A stretch of 64,000 nucleotides of DNA, taken from the NCBI GenBank assembly GCA_911728435.2, contig OU452198.1:40825902-40889901 (forward strand), given 5' to 3'. Origin of the DNA: Apoderus coryli. Its lineage: Eukaryota; Arthropoda; Insecta; Coleoptera; Attelabidae. Position numbers and translations under genes: made by a program. The notes under the pieces were generated by a model. The model was given only the letters and a program-made list of their open reading frames with translations. It did not search any database and was not told where the DNA came from. The stretch's first letter is position 1, and the number at the start of each line of letters is the position of its first letter. Positions 20,111 through 31,583 of the stretch are shown piece after piece.

Positions 20111-21700
20111 TCAGTAGTAATACCCCTAGGGTCTTGATAATACCGAGATAATTTTGTCATAGAGAATGCCGAAAGCGTGTTGCTTGATAATAGCCCAAGG
20201 CCGCAGGCCGAGAGCTATTATCCTTGAGCAACTCGCTTGAAGGATTCTCTATGTCAAAATTTTGAGTATTTATCAAGGCCCGAGGAGTATTCGATAAGAT
20301 AATTTTTTACTTGTAGATATCAAAAATTTTATTGTCAATCTGACGTTTAATAATTTTCAATACAAAATGTATTAGTTTTAATCAAACAAATATTATTAAT
20401 TTTTATCTTAAACTACAGTTGTGAAAAGTACAATTGGTAAATGTTAAATTGGAAGAAGAGTTTGCTGAAGTTGACGGATTGTTAATTTCCACTGTTGAGG
20501 AAATTCCTCGCATGGTGTTGATTATTTCACCATGGCGTTCTTGGTTAATATTCAAGTACGGTTTAATTGAATTAGAGCTGCTATGTCCTGTTATTTTTAT
20601 TAATTGCTGTTCAGGAATTCCTTTATTCGCCAAATGGCTAACTGCAGTTGATCTGTTCGATTGATTGAATATCTTTTTACACTTAGTGTCTAAACCTATA
20701 GCTTGCGCGGATGATTTGGTCCACATATTAATTGTGTTCTTGCCTACCGGTATATTGTCAAACCATGTGTCACTTTCGGATTTCCAGAAACGATTTGGTC
20801 TCAAGAATAAGCGACTGGAAGTAATATTTTCCCCCTTTTGGACAATAATTTATGGAATAACCGAACAGGGCATGTACTTTCGTTTGCAATATTTGGAACA
20901 AGCCACTTACTATTTGTACAACTTTTCGATCCTCCTTGGCATGTTTTACTGAATATTGGATTGTATTCAATTCTGTTGGTTGGCGTTCCATCATTATTTT
21001 TCTCAATCGTGAAATAATCTATAAGGCAATCAGCTGGTTCACCACCTCGCCAAGCTAACTCAACAGCTACAATATGGTAAAAAAATGTTTGTAAACCTTC
21101 TGCTGTACATGCATCCCATAATCCATTTTCGTTTGTATGGATCCTGCTGTAATCTTTTACGTTTTGAATTTCTTGCATATCGCGCATTTTTGAATATCAC
21201 ACTGGTAAACGGGTCGAATACAATTTTGAAGTCATTGAAGTATTTTTCCTAGAGTAGCCTACTCGTAGTATTCCAAATTGTTTTTACAGTTGCTTCTTTA
21301 TATTCAGTTCCGTCAGCTTTTCTCATATTTACAGCATAATCTTTCAATATATTAGCCAAATTATGCAAACTCATTTCAGCATTCAGTTCGTATTCTCTGG
21401 TCGCACAAAACTCGAGAAATATTTTCCATACATATTTTTTTGATTTGATTGTATTTTTTGGCATATTATTAGATATAATATCATTAATTGCATCGTTAGA
21501 TGCAATACCAAATCTTCGCGACATTTTTAAACCAGTTGTCAGTTTGACGTTTAATTAATTTTTAATAGAAAAAAACACGAAACTGAAAACACCACATGTA
21601 GGGTATTATTGCTGTAATCCAGAGGTGATTGGATGAAATTTGACACATGACTTAAAATTAAGTAATTTGATTGGTTACTATATTTAGTAAAAAAATATCT
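20111..21700 (-). mobile_element. Crypton element, copy 1
   Basis: Ends were defined by comparison with copy 2 (37217-38826, opposite orientation). Homology begins at agata(a/t)tttttt...actaaatatagtaacc (21700 here) and stops after accctaggggtattactact (20111 here), beyond which the flanks differ. There are no terminal inverted repeats, as expected for Cryptons, which move by tyrosine recombinase. It holds one recombinase gene in the minus orientation. It carries an imperfect palindromic stretch near 20180-20235 (gataatagccc...cgagagctatta) missing from copy 2. Confidence 0.85.
20403..21524 (-). pseudogene. Crypton tyrosine recombinase, copy 1 (disrupted)
   Basis: N-terminal piece 21524-21249: MSRRFGIASNDAINDIISNN, then KYVWKIFLEFCATREYELNA, a SAM-like core-binding region. 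It ends at a TAG where copy 2 has CAG (Gln). After a frameshift near 21125 come ELAWRGGEPADCLIDYF (putative first catalytic Arg), TNRIEYNPIFSKTCQGGSKS, then RPNRFWKSESDTWFDNIPVG. The C-terminal box runs SNRSTAVSHLANKGIPEQQL, KITGHSSSNSIKPYL, which supplies Arg, GH and the nucleophile Tyr; then a Ser/Thr/Asn-rich tail. The expected length is near 400 residues in one frame; here it needs at least one stop and one or two shifts to be read through. The catalytic C-terminus itself looks intact. Confidence 0.8.
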
Positions 21701-22187
21701 GTATAGGTATGTATTTTATTGGATATTACTGATTTTTAAAACAGTCAACGAAAACAACCCGATGGAGCATCGTGTCCCCCACGAAACATCTCGTGTATAA
21801 CAGATGACACGTAGAAATCCCCAACCCGTTCAAAGGAAGATGGAAGATCAGTCGAATATAACCTGATCAACACTCGTTAAGCATTATGTGGAAATCGGAC
21901 ACAAGATTTCCTTTGTCAGCGTAAAATCAAAGAGTCAATATAAGCTTTCAAACAACCAATAAACTTAAATCGCGATACTAGTCTGTATATTTTATAGTCT
22001 TTCTCATATGAGTTATCCCTTTATAACATTTATAATAATGTGCTAACTAACAACAAATTTTACTCACTTAGTCAGTGACATGTTCTAGAGAACGTAAAAA
22101 TTTTATAATAATACCTATGTGTGTTCGTCACTTTATTATTTTCAGACCTTAACTGATGATAAATATTAAAGAGAAGACGCTGGCTTT
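21701..22187. other. Unassigned sequence between Crypton and repeat
   Basis: No coding frame. The stretch 21770-21960 is less AT-rich than its surroundings but no motif is recognised. Confidence 0.35.
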
Positions 22188-22396
22188 GCACATGTAAATC
22201 TTGATGCTTTAACCCCCAACGTGTTCCGCTCGTGTCGTATACCAGCCGTGTCTGATACAGTGACTGCAAAAAGTTTCACCCACTTGAGGTTTTATTAAAA
22301 ATTATTATGTAATTTGATACATCTTCTTTCATTTTATTAATCTAAGAAAAACTATTGAACAAATCATGGTGACAATATTTTGCCACCGTGGTACTG
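22188..22396. repeat. Dispersed repeat, partner of 39374-39603
   Basis: Shares with the second copy: catgtaaat.ttgatgctt, cccaacgtg.tccgct, gtgtcgtatacca, aaaaagtttca.ccacttga, ttattaaaaattatta and aatctaagaaaaactattga. The identity is high over about 200 bases in the same orientation, with a few indels. Non-coding; element type unknown. Confidence 0.75.
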
Positions 22397-22439
22397 AAAG
22401 CATTAAATAGAGTTTTCCGGTAGGAGTTTCTGAAAGATG

Positions 22440-23745
22440 ATAATTTCAAGCTTTTTATGTCCGAGGAGGTGATATGACGTCGGACCTAAATTTAATTTTA
22501 TTATATAAATATGGGGGGCACCTCCGCAACAGAATGGAATGAAATAAGCATGCTGAGTGAAGCTTACGTCGATCATCCACATTAAGCCAATTGGAATCTA
22601 ATAATTTATGGCAAACGGGGTAATATTTTCTAATACCAGACACGATTTTTCAACTCTTGGTATTCGAGCCCTATCAGCAAGCATCAAAGGTGGATGATAA
22701 ACTACGTCAGCATAGTTGAAATGTGACAATATAAGACTGTCAGTTAATTTCAATTTTAACCCCTGTTGCAACACATGTCTGTGAGGATAAAGCATTTTCA
22801 TAACGGTGTAGGCTTTCTGCAAACATTGAGTAACATGACCAGTAAATCTCAAATCCACATCCAACTCAACTCCAAGACTCCTCGCAGAGCCCACTGAAAT
22901 CAAGGACTGGTTATTAATCCTAATATTAAGAGACTCTTCAACAGTGTTCCGACTCTTTCCAAATATCAAAAATTTCGATTTGGAGGGATTTACTTCCAGT
23001 TGATGTTGAGCAGATGGGTCAAGAAACAAACCCATCAGTTCATTATTAAGTATAATGTTTGCATTGCATCGGATGGATCGAAGGAAAGCCGTATTTGACT
23101 ATCGTCAGCATAATAATATCCAGTACATTTCTGCAAACACTCCGGTAAATTAGCGGTATACAAACAAAACAGTAGCGAACCCAAGACTGACCCCTGCGGC
23201 ACACCACATAGTAACTCTCCCAGATCCGATCTGCCCTCTGAAGTCTCAACGAATTGATATCTACCATCGAAATATGACTTTAACAAATTGATGGAGTTAT
23301 TTGAGAATCCAGAATAATGAAGAACGGCGATGAGTATTTCATGATTGATAGTTTTTTAATGCCTTCGAGATATCAAGAAGTACAAGGGCTGTAGATCTTC
23401 CGCAGTCTATATCATGAAGAATATCATCAACCAAATCAAGCATCGCCGTTGTACAACTATACCCTTTTCTGAATCCGGACTGCCTCTCAGGAAGTAGATT
23501 ATATTTATTTAAGTGATTAACTATCTGCCTATACATAATTTTTTCTAAGATTTTAGAGAGATTCGGAAGTAATGAAATTGGTCTAAGATCACTAAAGTCA
23601 GAAATACATGATTTTTTTGGCAGCGGATGAACTTTGCTAATGCTATAGTGTATATTTTGACGATATAAAGAAAAAACCACCGACATAATAGCGCGAATAT
23701 ATAGAACAATCAAATTGAAACTTCCAAGTTCAGTAAAAATAATTG
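22440..23745 (-). pseudogene. LINE family A reverse transcriptase relic
   Basis: On the minus strand three frames give a family A pol in order: KVHPLPKKSCISDFSDLRPI and SLLPNLSKILEKIM, RQSGFRKGYSCTTAMLDLVD, STALVLLDISKAL (23713-23339); a shift; LCGVPQGSVLGSLLFCLYTA and YYYADDSQIRLSF, with the catalytic box intact (23286-23035); KFLIFGKSRNTVEESL, SLGVELDVDLRFTGHVTQCL, LKMLYPHRH-type block and RIPRVEKSC (23035-22598); then SGIRKYYPVCHKLLDSNWLN and PPYLYNKIKFRSDV (22643-22455). At least three frameshifts separate these. The terminal FERSFSYN-type block seen in other copies is lost, replaced by the repeat at 22188-22396. Confidence 0.85.
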
Positions 23746-23829
23746 GAGATCTTCATCACATCTAGTGGTGGGCTCCAGGGATCCATTTTTTTCTGTTCCG
23801 TATAGTAAGTATAATCACAGTTTATATAC

Positions 23830-24035
23830 AGTAACTTTACCTCGTGTCGGCACCTTTGTTATCTCTGTCTTCAAAGCAATTCGCCGCCGCTTATAGTTAT
23901 AGTATAGTATCTTATAGTATATATAGATATAGTATATATAGTAATGGGCCAGAATGTGGCTGGGATTGCGACGAGTCGATGCCGTTTTTAGCGTCTACTG
24001 ACCCTTCTTATCTATAGTTATTATTCTATGGCATA
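23830..24035. repeat. About 200-bp dispersed repeat, partner of 30565-30766
   Basis: Both copies share acagt.act...cgtgtcgg.ac, aaagcaattcgccgcc, agtatagtatcttatagtat, gggccagaatgtggctggga, ttgcgacgagtcgatgc, gcgtctactgacccttctta and tagttattattctatgg. Same orientation. The end ttattattctat could be a short retroposon tail, so a SINE is possible, but I see no clear pol III A/B boxes. Confidence 0.75.
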
Positions 24036-24371
24036 GTCGTTCACCAATTTGTGAAGAAAGAAAGGCAAATTGGAACGCATTCAGAATACTAGTATTCTTA
24101 TTGCTATACGCCTATGACATATTATAAGTAGGTACAAACATAAACCAGGTGGTAAAAGATAATTCTGCAAGAACAGGTGCAACTGCGATTTAACAATTTC
24201 ATCTGGAACAAGTGAAATCATTGCGTTTTATGTTAGTAAAAGTCTTTATTAGCATTATTATTTTCATTTTACATAGCGCATCGTCCAAACTATTTACATC
24301 ATTGTAAATTGGCTACTGACACTTACAAAGGCCGACCTTTGTCAATGCTTATAATTCGAAACATCATCATA

Positions 24372-24540
24372 TAAAGGGTGTCCGAAAATTAACGCAAGAT
24401 TTGAATTAAATACAAGACACAGGGTTTAGTCTTTTGATTGTAAGTTTTTTATTGAATCATAGAGTCCTACATAGGATATGGTTAATTATGGAATAACACA
24501 TCAGGCAAATGGCCTCCACGACTTTGCATACACATACCCA
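24372..24540. repeat. Fragment of a GGTGTCCGAAAATTAACGC-type repeat
   Basis: The sequence ggtgtccgaaaattaacgca ... aaatggcctccacgactttg resembles a dispersed repeat I associate with insect genomes. Only one copy is in this window, so boundaries and class are not determined. Confidence 0.35.
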
Positions 24541-24560
24541 TTCATTTGTAGAAATATATA

Positions 24561-26418
24561 CAGGGTGAGTCACGAGGAACTGTACATACTTCTACCATAA
24601 GTAGAGACACGTTATGGGATTATCAAATGACCATTAAGAAATGTCTCTTTGTTTTGATTATTAATATACAGGGTGAATTATGGATCTTCACCAAAACAAT
24701 GTTTCGTCATATCTTTTCAATTATTAAGTCGATTTATCTCATTTTTTTATAAAAGTGTGTATTTGTATCTGGTAACTAACTGACATATTCAGAATTGAAA
24801 ATATCCAGGTCCGTCTTCGAGAAAATTTGTGGGACTGCTTCATATTCAACACTTCACCCTGTATATGATTTTTCAAAAGTCTGATATAATTTTTTCAGAG
24901 GGCATAAATAGGCAGTTAGACCTGGGTATTTGAAATTTTTGTTACACTCACCTCACATTTCCAATTAAAGATTCATTTTAGAGCCAAATTAAAAATTGGC
25001 AATAATGAAGTAGGTATCTTACTGTACAATAATGTTTAGTTATTAAAAAGAAATCTTCAAAATAGACATAAACGACACACACTGTGCTCCAGTATGGTAA
25101 ATACCAGAATTTGAATTTATTTACAGGGCCGGATTTAAAAATCTGGCATATCTGGTTCATCCCAATAATTCACCCTGTATGTAACTTTTTCCACCCGTAC
25201 CTAACAGATAGGAAACAGGGTTGTAATAACCTAGTTTTCTTATTTGTTTGAGGAAAACTCATATGTCTAATTATTTTAATCGGCATGAAATGAACAATCC
25301 AGGGAAGTGTTTATTCACAAATTAAGAAATAAAATAAAAAACAATAACGAAACAATAAAACAAGTTTTAACAATGTGGTACAAAGTAAAAAACAATTTAA
25401 TAAACATTTCGATTATAAAACACAACAGCTCATTAACAGAATTATTCTCTGTTGCAATATTACCAGAAATGACCCACTGACAATCAGAAAGTCCATTACA
25501 CATTTAAACATTCGTCAAGAAAAGTGTATTAAGGCAGATGGATTTCATTTTGAACCTATTTTATAATCGTAATGTTTATTAAATTGTTTTTCACTTTGTT
25601 CCACATTGTTAAAACCGTTTTATTGTTTGGTTATTGTTTTTTATTTTATTTCTTAATTTATGAATAAAGATTTCCCTGGCTTGTTAATTTCATTCCGATT
25701 AAAATAATTAGGCACATGAGTTTTCCTCAAACAAATAAGAAAACTAGGTTATTACAAACATTTTTTATCTATTTTCTGTCTCTTACGGGTGGAAAAAGTT
25801 ACATACAGGGTGAATTATTGGGATGAACCAGATATCCCAGATTTTTAAAACCGGCCCTGTAAATCAATTCAAATTATGGTATTTACCATACTGGAGCACA
25901 GTGTGTGTCGTTTCTGTCTATTTTAAAAATTTCTTTTTAATAACTAAACATTATTGTACAGTAAGATTCTTCATTATTGCCAATTTTCAATTTGGCTCTA
26001 AAATGAATCTTTAATTGGAAATATGAGGTGACTGTAACAAAAATTTCAAATACCCAGGTCTAACTGTCTATTTATGCCCTCTGAAAAAATTATATCAGAT
26101 TTTTGAAGAATCATATACGGGGTGAAGTGTTGAATATGAAGCAGTCCGACAAATTTTCTCGAAGACGCACCTAGATTTTTTCAATTCTGAATATGTCAGT
26201 TAGTTGCCAGACACCAATACACACTTTTATAAAAAAAATGAGATAAATCGACTTAATCATTGAAATGATATGACGAAACATTGTTTTGGTGAAGATCCAT
26301 AATTCACCCTGTATATTAATAACCAAACCAGGAGACATTTTTTAATGGTCATTTGATAATCGCCTAACGTGCCCCTACTTATGGTAGAAGTTTGTACAGT
26401 TCCTCGTGACTCACCCTG
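24561..26418. mobile_element. Giant foldback palindrome with CAGGGTG ends
   Basis: Arms of about 820 bases (24561-25395 and about 25565-26418) are reverse complements with scattered differences. The left begins tacagggtgagtcacgagg and the right ends cctcgtgactcaccctgta, both abutting TA. Each arm also has internal CAGGGTG motifs mirrored in position: near 24668 and 26305 (gaattatggatctt side), near 24857 and 26116, and near 25184 and 25804. The centre, about 170 bases, is unique. The short opposed frames at 24978-25160 and 25823-26014 are mirror images of each other and not genes. No transposase is present. Confidence 0.9.
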
Positions 26419-26424
26419 TATAAT

Positions 26425-26551
26425 ATATGTTTAGTTGCTCTTTGGCTATCCTTAAGAACCATGTTATGTTTATGTTAAAAACTTATGTGTAATTTCAATT
26501 ATTGTAAAAAAATGACTTATTGTCGTTAATAAACTTTTTATTATTATTAGA
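26425..26551 (+). mobile_element. Probable LINE 3' end
   Basis: A short 3'-UTR-like stretch with ttaataaactttttattatt and a TTA-repeat tail at 26538-26549, in the style of the tails at 5976 and 59074. No coding sequence remains; the foldback element lies immediately upstream. Confidence 0.5.
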
Positions 26552-26676
26552 TTCTATAAGGTTTAGAAGACATTTATCATTTTTACTGGTTTCTTTTTTG
26601 CGGATTTAACCACTTTGCGGATGCAACGAGTAGGATCTCGGGGGCTTTATTTGAAATCGATGCAACTTTGCGTGTA

Positions 26677-26696
26677 CGCAAATGACGTCATTTGCG
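26677..26696. promoter_or_regulatory. 20-bp perfect palindrome with a CRE core
   Basis: The sequence cgcaaatgacgtcatttgcg is its own reverse complement and contains TGACGTCA, the CREB/ATF binding site. It lies in a patch rich in GCGTGCACGCA-like words. No gene is adjacent, so a regulatory role is unproven. Confidence 0.4.
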
Positions 26697-27308
26697 ATTA
26701 CAAATTAGTGCACGGCTTATTTGAAATGCACTGCGAGCGATATGAATTTGGACCACTCGCAACTTTTGCGCCTGAGGGTATACCAATCGCAAGTCAACTT
26801 TCACACACGCAATGCATAAGAAGACCTCAGGTTATTTTATTTTTGACATTTCACATTAAATAAATTTTAATTTTTGATTATCGCCTGATTGGTCTTGTAA
26901 TCATTTTGTTAGTTTTAAAGTTTTTTTTGAGTTATTTCAGTTTATGTTTATTTTTTAAATATGAGTTTTAATAATTTAATTAATAATAATGTATCGGCTG
27001 GTCTTGAGGTGGCGGAGTAATGAAAACTGCGTTATAAGGCCGCGGTTTGATGCTTTTACTTTAAGCTTTTGTAAAAAATTTTTTGAATAGAATATAATAT
27101 ATAATGTTCTCTGCTACTACTACATAAACTACCTGTTTGACTTACCTGTCCTAAATCTTTATTTATTTTGAACTTAGAATATAAGACTCTTTATATTCTA
27201 AGATTTTTAATAATCCAAACTATCTTATCTCTATCTATAATAAATACAATTTGATTTAATATCTTTGAGACCAAGAAAATCTTTCTCCACTGCTTCCAAT
27301 CCTTAAAC

Positions 27309-27434
27309 TCACCACCGGTCACAACATTTAATAAATTCGATGCCACTTGCCTGACAGCAAACTGGGCAAGAAGGTTTTTTTGCTCCGCATTTGCGTTTGC
27401 AGAGCGCTTTTTTTTTGTGCTCCCGGCAACTCAT
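27309..27434 (-). CDS. Small Cys-rich ORF, unknown function
   Basis: Forty-one codons, starting MSCREHKKKALCKRKCGAKK and containing CPVCC and KCCDRW near the end, with nine cysteines in 41 residues. The spacing hints at a zinc-binding module (C..C pairs). It is not followed by a recognisable continuation: the frame stops at 27309. It could be a first exon, the start of a decayed transposon protein or chance. I do not recognise the family. Confidence 0.25.
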   Translation of the reverse strand: MSCREHKKKALCKRKCGAKKPSCPVCCQASGIEFIKCCDRW

Positions 27435-27834
27435 ATTTATATGCAACAATAACACTACAATAAATTCACAGATTAGGGAGTATTAAATAAATTACTAATA
27501 AAAACAATCACGAAAAACTAATAACAAGTTAAAAAATTCTAAGCTTAAAACATCAAACCAATAACAAATATGCGTCATCGAAAACTTCATAAAATCCAAA
27601 CATTTGATTGGTTTGATCTCTACAAAGATAACTGCCAACGTAGCGAATCTTTTGCGTGCACGCAAGTAAGGATGCACACGTTTAATGGCAATTTCAAATA
27701 AAGCTATTCGCCCAAATCAAGTTGCGCATACGAACAAATTAATGCAACTTTGCGTGCACGTAAATATTTGCGAACGATTCAATTGTTCACGAACCTATTA
27801 AACCATCGATGTATTATTCGCTGATACCTAAAAC

Positions 27835-28360
27835 TCTACTATAATAGTATATTGTGCAACGAACATGAAATGACATATGTTTCCTACGAGTATGATCGTT
27901 TGCAGCTTGAGCCGCAGGCGAGTGCTGCAAATCATACGAGCATAATGGTCATTTCATGTGAGTTTCACACTATACTTTTTCTACGACTGTTTTAATGCTT
28001 TTGAATAAATTAAACATAATTTTTAGGAAAATATTTGTTTTTCGAAACTTACCAATGTTGGCTTAAGCCTAAATACGATATGTTAGAAGTATTAAATTGA
28101 CTAGGTGGTGTTAAACTATATTCACTATCACTGTTTTTATGTTTTGAAATTAGCAAAATACTTAATTATGATTATTATTAATTGTAAATACCTAAACTGT
28201 CAATTTGTTTTGTTTGTATTGTCGGCGTTGCTATGGTGATTTTTCATGGTCGACGCTACTTTTGTCATTACCAGGAAATTTACCCGTGCGTAATAAATAT
28301 TATAATGAAAAACAGCATTACAATATACTACATTTTCAAATAATGATTGAGCTGACACCA
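27835..28360. other. Unassigned AT-rich sequence with one inverted repeat
   Basis: A diverged inverted repeat is visible at about 27860-27968: gaacatgaaatgacatatgt / aatggtcatttcatgtgagt, with tacgagtatgatcgtttgca / tgcaaatcatacgagcataa inside. The rest shows no assigned feature. Confidence 0.5.
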
Positions 28361-28362
28361 AT

Positions 28363-29990
28363 ATTTATATATCAGAGGAAAGAATCCTAGCAGTTTTAGA
28401 TGGCTTGGATATTAAAAAAGGAGCGGGTCCAGATAAGATACCTGTTATATTTATAAAAAATTGCCGTGAGAATTTAATGAGACCTTTGTATTTGGTATTC
28501 AATAAATCTATAGCAAGTGAGGTCTTCCCAGCCGGATGGAAGAAATCATTTGTGATACCATCATTTAAAAGTGGAGATAAGAGAGATATAAAAAACTATC
28601 GTCCTATAGGTAAACTTAACATATTTAGTAAAGTTTTTGAGAAAATAATTTATGAAATTATTTTTGATAAAACTAAACATCATATAATTCCAGAACAGCA
28701 CGGTTTTTTTCCTAAGCGTTCTATTGAAACAAATTTGATAGATTTTACGGATTACCTAATATCAAAAATGGATGACCGAGTGCAAGTGGACGCTATCTAC
28801 ACTGATTTCAGTAAGGCATTTGATAAAATTAGTCACCAAATATTTATGGATCGTCTTGCTGAGATCGGTGTTACGGCTGACTTGCTAAGATGGATATGGT
28901 CATATATCACTAGAAGAAAACAAGTTGTTTCTTTATACAATTTTGAATCTGAAGCTTTTAATGTACCATCTGGTGTTCCTCAGGGTAGTCATCTGGGTCC
29001 TCCGTTTTTTATTATATATATCAGTGACATAAACACATGCTTCAAAAATTCCCAATTTAAACTTTATGCAGACGACCTAAAACTATTGCAGGATGATCTG
29101 GATAGGTTGGTTGAGTATTGTGCTCAACGCAGTTTATTTTTGAATTTGCTAAAGTGCGTTGCCATATCATTTACTAGAAATAACAATATCCATGATTGCG
29201 ACTTCACTATTGGAAACCATTCGTTGGTTAAGGTCGCAGAAGTGAGAGATCTGGGCGTAATCATGGATAATAAAATGATGTTTAAGCAACATATTGACGC
29301 ACTTATAACTAGCTGTAACAGAAATTTGGGGTTTATTATTATAAATTCCAGAGATTTCAAGAATCCTAGAACATTGCTCTCTTTATATTATTCTCTCGTT
29401 TACGGAAAGCTGAGTTTTGCATCAACAATATGCGTGCTATATACAACGTATCGAGAGTATACAACATAAGTTTTTGAAATACTTGGCGTATAAGTCCGAC
29501 ATCATACTGAGTTTTCCCGTGAATTACAATCCCATTATGCGAAGATATTCAATAATATCATTGCAAAAGAGAAGGCAACTCTCCGATTTATTATTTGTAT
29601 TTAAGATTTTAAAAGGCTTACTGCAGTCAGATTCTATTTTAGAAAACATTATTTTTAACGAGCCACTTAGAACATTGAGGAACAATGAGTTATTTGTTAT
29701 TCCATTTAGACGAACTAATGCTGGACAAAATTCTCCTATCTGTAGGATGTTAAAGACTTTTAATTCTTTGATTGTGGATTTCGATTTTCTCACTATGTCT
29801 AAATATACATTTAACATATTTGCAAGAAACATGATTGACTAACTATTGTATCTGCACTCTTATGTATGATTTGTTTCTTTTTAAGTTCTATTGATTAACC
29901 CACTGAACATGTATATTATACTGTGGGTACTGTTTTGGATCTTTGATCTGTGGGTACCCCGAATTGTTAAATAAATACATAAACATATAA
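28363..29990 (+). mobile_element. LINE family B, 5'-truncated, nearly intact RT
   Basis: The copy enters frame near 28363 (ISEERILAVLDGLDIKKGAG) and runs to 29842, followed by a short UTR and a TAAA-type end (gttaaataaatacataaaca) near 29985. The first frame (to 29469) carries PDKIPVIFIKNCRE, SFVIPSFKSGDKRDIKNYRP, EQHGFFPKRSIETNLIDFTD, IYTDFSKAFDKISH, PSGVPQGSHLGPPFFIIYIS and the intact catalytic box LYADDLKLL, then EVRDLGVIMDNKMMFKQH. A single-base shift near 29450 moves to the second frame (29417-29842): ESIQHKFLKYLAYKSDIIL, RRQLSDLLFVFKILKGLL and a terminus close to the 13.8-kb copy. Apart from that shift the pol segment is uninterrupted, so this is a relatively recent copy. Confidence 0.88.
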
Positions 29991-30564
29991 TAAAGGCATT
30001 TAAAGACAGTCATAGAAAAAAAGAATTTATTTAATCTTTTACACAGCTTTTATACAATAGCTTGGTTATTTTTGACATCTTAAATTACTAACTGTATAAA
30101 ATCTCTCTCTCCGTCGGTATCCGCATTTCTTTTGAAGTTGACGCATTATTTTTTGTAAGATATTTATTCTCAGGCGACTATTATGTGTTTACAGAGATTT
30201 CTTTTTTATTGCACATATTATAGCCACCTACGTTGTTGCAAACATTACCATGAAGATAATAATTGCGTATTTCCAATTATGTATTAACATTTTACGGCCA
30301 ACTTGAATTATTATTGTACGACATTAAATTTATTTTACAACTTACAACTTGCGGGAGGAACAACAACAATAATGGGTTTTTATTTGGTGTGCGGTAGTTG
30401 CAGATGATTTTTTTTGACAAAGAAAAAATATAATATGTTATGGTATTGTATTTACGTATTATGTCAAGGGTATCTTCGCTAACATTGACAGCGTTTAAAA
30501 TTAAGACAGATTTAACAAATGAAATGCTTAGCACCTACAAAAAGTATAGACACTGTTTAATTAA
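29991..30564. other. Unassigned AT-rich sequence
   Basis: No coding frame or repeat structure recognised. Confidence 0.4.
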
Positions 30565-30766
30565 TATACAGTTACTTCACTTCGTGTCGGAACGTTTTAT
30601 CTCTCTATCTACAAAGCAATTCGCCGCCCGTATTGTTATAGTATAGTATCTTATAGTATATGTAGATATAGTATGATATGGTAACGGGCCAGAATGTGGC
30701 TGGGATTGCGACGAGTCGATGCGTCTACTGACCCTTCTTATCTATAGTTATTATTCTATGGTATAA
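30565..30766. repeat. About 200-bp dispersed repeat, partner of 23830-24035
   Basis: Same landmarks as the partner copy (agtatagtatcttatagtat, gggccagaatgtggctggga, tgcgacgagtcgatg), with a short deletion between gtcgatg and cgtctactg relative to the first copy. Confidence 0.75.
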
Positions 30767-30833
30767 ATATGTACTGTGTGATTAGAAAATCGAACGAATT
30801 CATTATAACATAAAAAAACAAATTGACTAGTTA

Positions 30834-31100
30834 TACAGGGTGAGTCACCCTGCACGCGACGGTCTACTGTGGCAAAACTATTCAGATTTTCAAAATTCTT
30901 TCAACGTCTGATTTTGCAGATCTATTAGGACTACATTCTAAAATAGGGTGTTACATTACCCGTATCATATCAAACTTACGTTTTTTTAAATGGGACACCC
31001 AAGATATTATTTTTGCTTTCGATTCAGACATCTTATTAAATGATTTTGATATAAGGTTTGTTTGCTCTAAAATGCATAGTTAACTAGATATTAATTTTAA
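30834..31100. repeat. CAGGGTG-ended dispersed repeat
   Basis: Begins tacagggtgagtcaccctg, where the first 17 bases of the CAG-started word are almost self-complementary. It contains aaatgggacacccaagatat near 30990, a block also present at 34749 as aaatggaacacccagtattt. Non-coding; the other end is not clear. Confidence 0.5.
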
Positions 31101-31198
31101 AAGTCAAAAAACATGCCCCATTATGATCCATTTTTAGTTACGCCAATGCGTTTTGCAAATAGTAGGTATTTCATAAGTAGTAAAATAATCCATTACTC

Positions 31199-31583
31199 GC
31201 GTTTTGTGTTCATACTATTTTTATTTATATTTATTTCTATTTATACGACTGGTTTTACCTATACATTGAGTTTGTTCGGCCTCTGCATGGTATAGGATAT
31301 GCATTACCATGTACATGTAGATGATACGTGTTTACATGTGTCTACTGTTGTGTATCCTATTGTGCTTAAATGCAGGCCGATATTTGTAGATGGGCAACGA
31401 CTATGGTACTCTGACGAGCTCATAACAAGAGCGAAACGAATTCGTCAGTATCTGTTGACCCATGCCTCGGTCTGGTCCTATTGAATTAGACTGGGGCCCT
31501 GCTAAATTAAACAAGATTCCTTGTGTAGGTAAAACCAACATTTTAGTCCGCTTTGCCACGAAGTTATTTTCATTTATTATATT
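31199..31583. mobile_element. MITE, directly duplicated copy 1
   Basis: Starts gcgttttgtgttcatact, holds the same centre as the 17.2-kb MITE (gatacgtgtttacatgtgtc, gggcaacgactatggtactc, cgaattcgtcagtatctg) and ends with the family terminus gtaaaaccaacattttagtc, cgctttgccacgaagtta. It is repeated 524 bases downstream with only a few substitutions. Confidence 0.85.

Larger units (their letters stand above)
26620..27790. other. Region with recurrent TTTGCGTGCACGCAA words
   Basis: Near-palindromic words recur at about 26668 (ctttgcgtgtacgcaaat), 27651 (cttttgcgtgcacgcaag) and 27746 (actttgcgtgcacgtaaa), and ctttatttgaaat occurs at about 26644 and, inverted, near 27694. This suggests the remains of one element with inverted subterminal repeats. 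A 41-codon Cys-rich ORF lies inside on the minus strand. Confidence 0.4.

Noticed and set aside
24978..26014. Two opposed 60-codon ORFs with matching proteins (MNQI.QIFK.GPVN.FK...)
   Set aside because: They are the same DNA in the two arms of the 24.6-26.4-kb palindrome, so the similarity is explained by the inverted repeat and not by paired genes.
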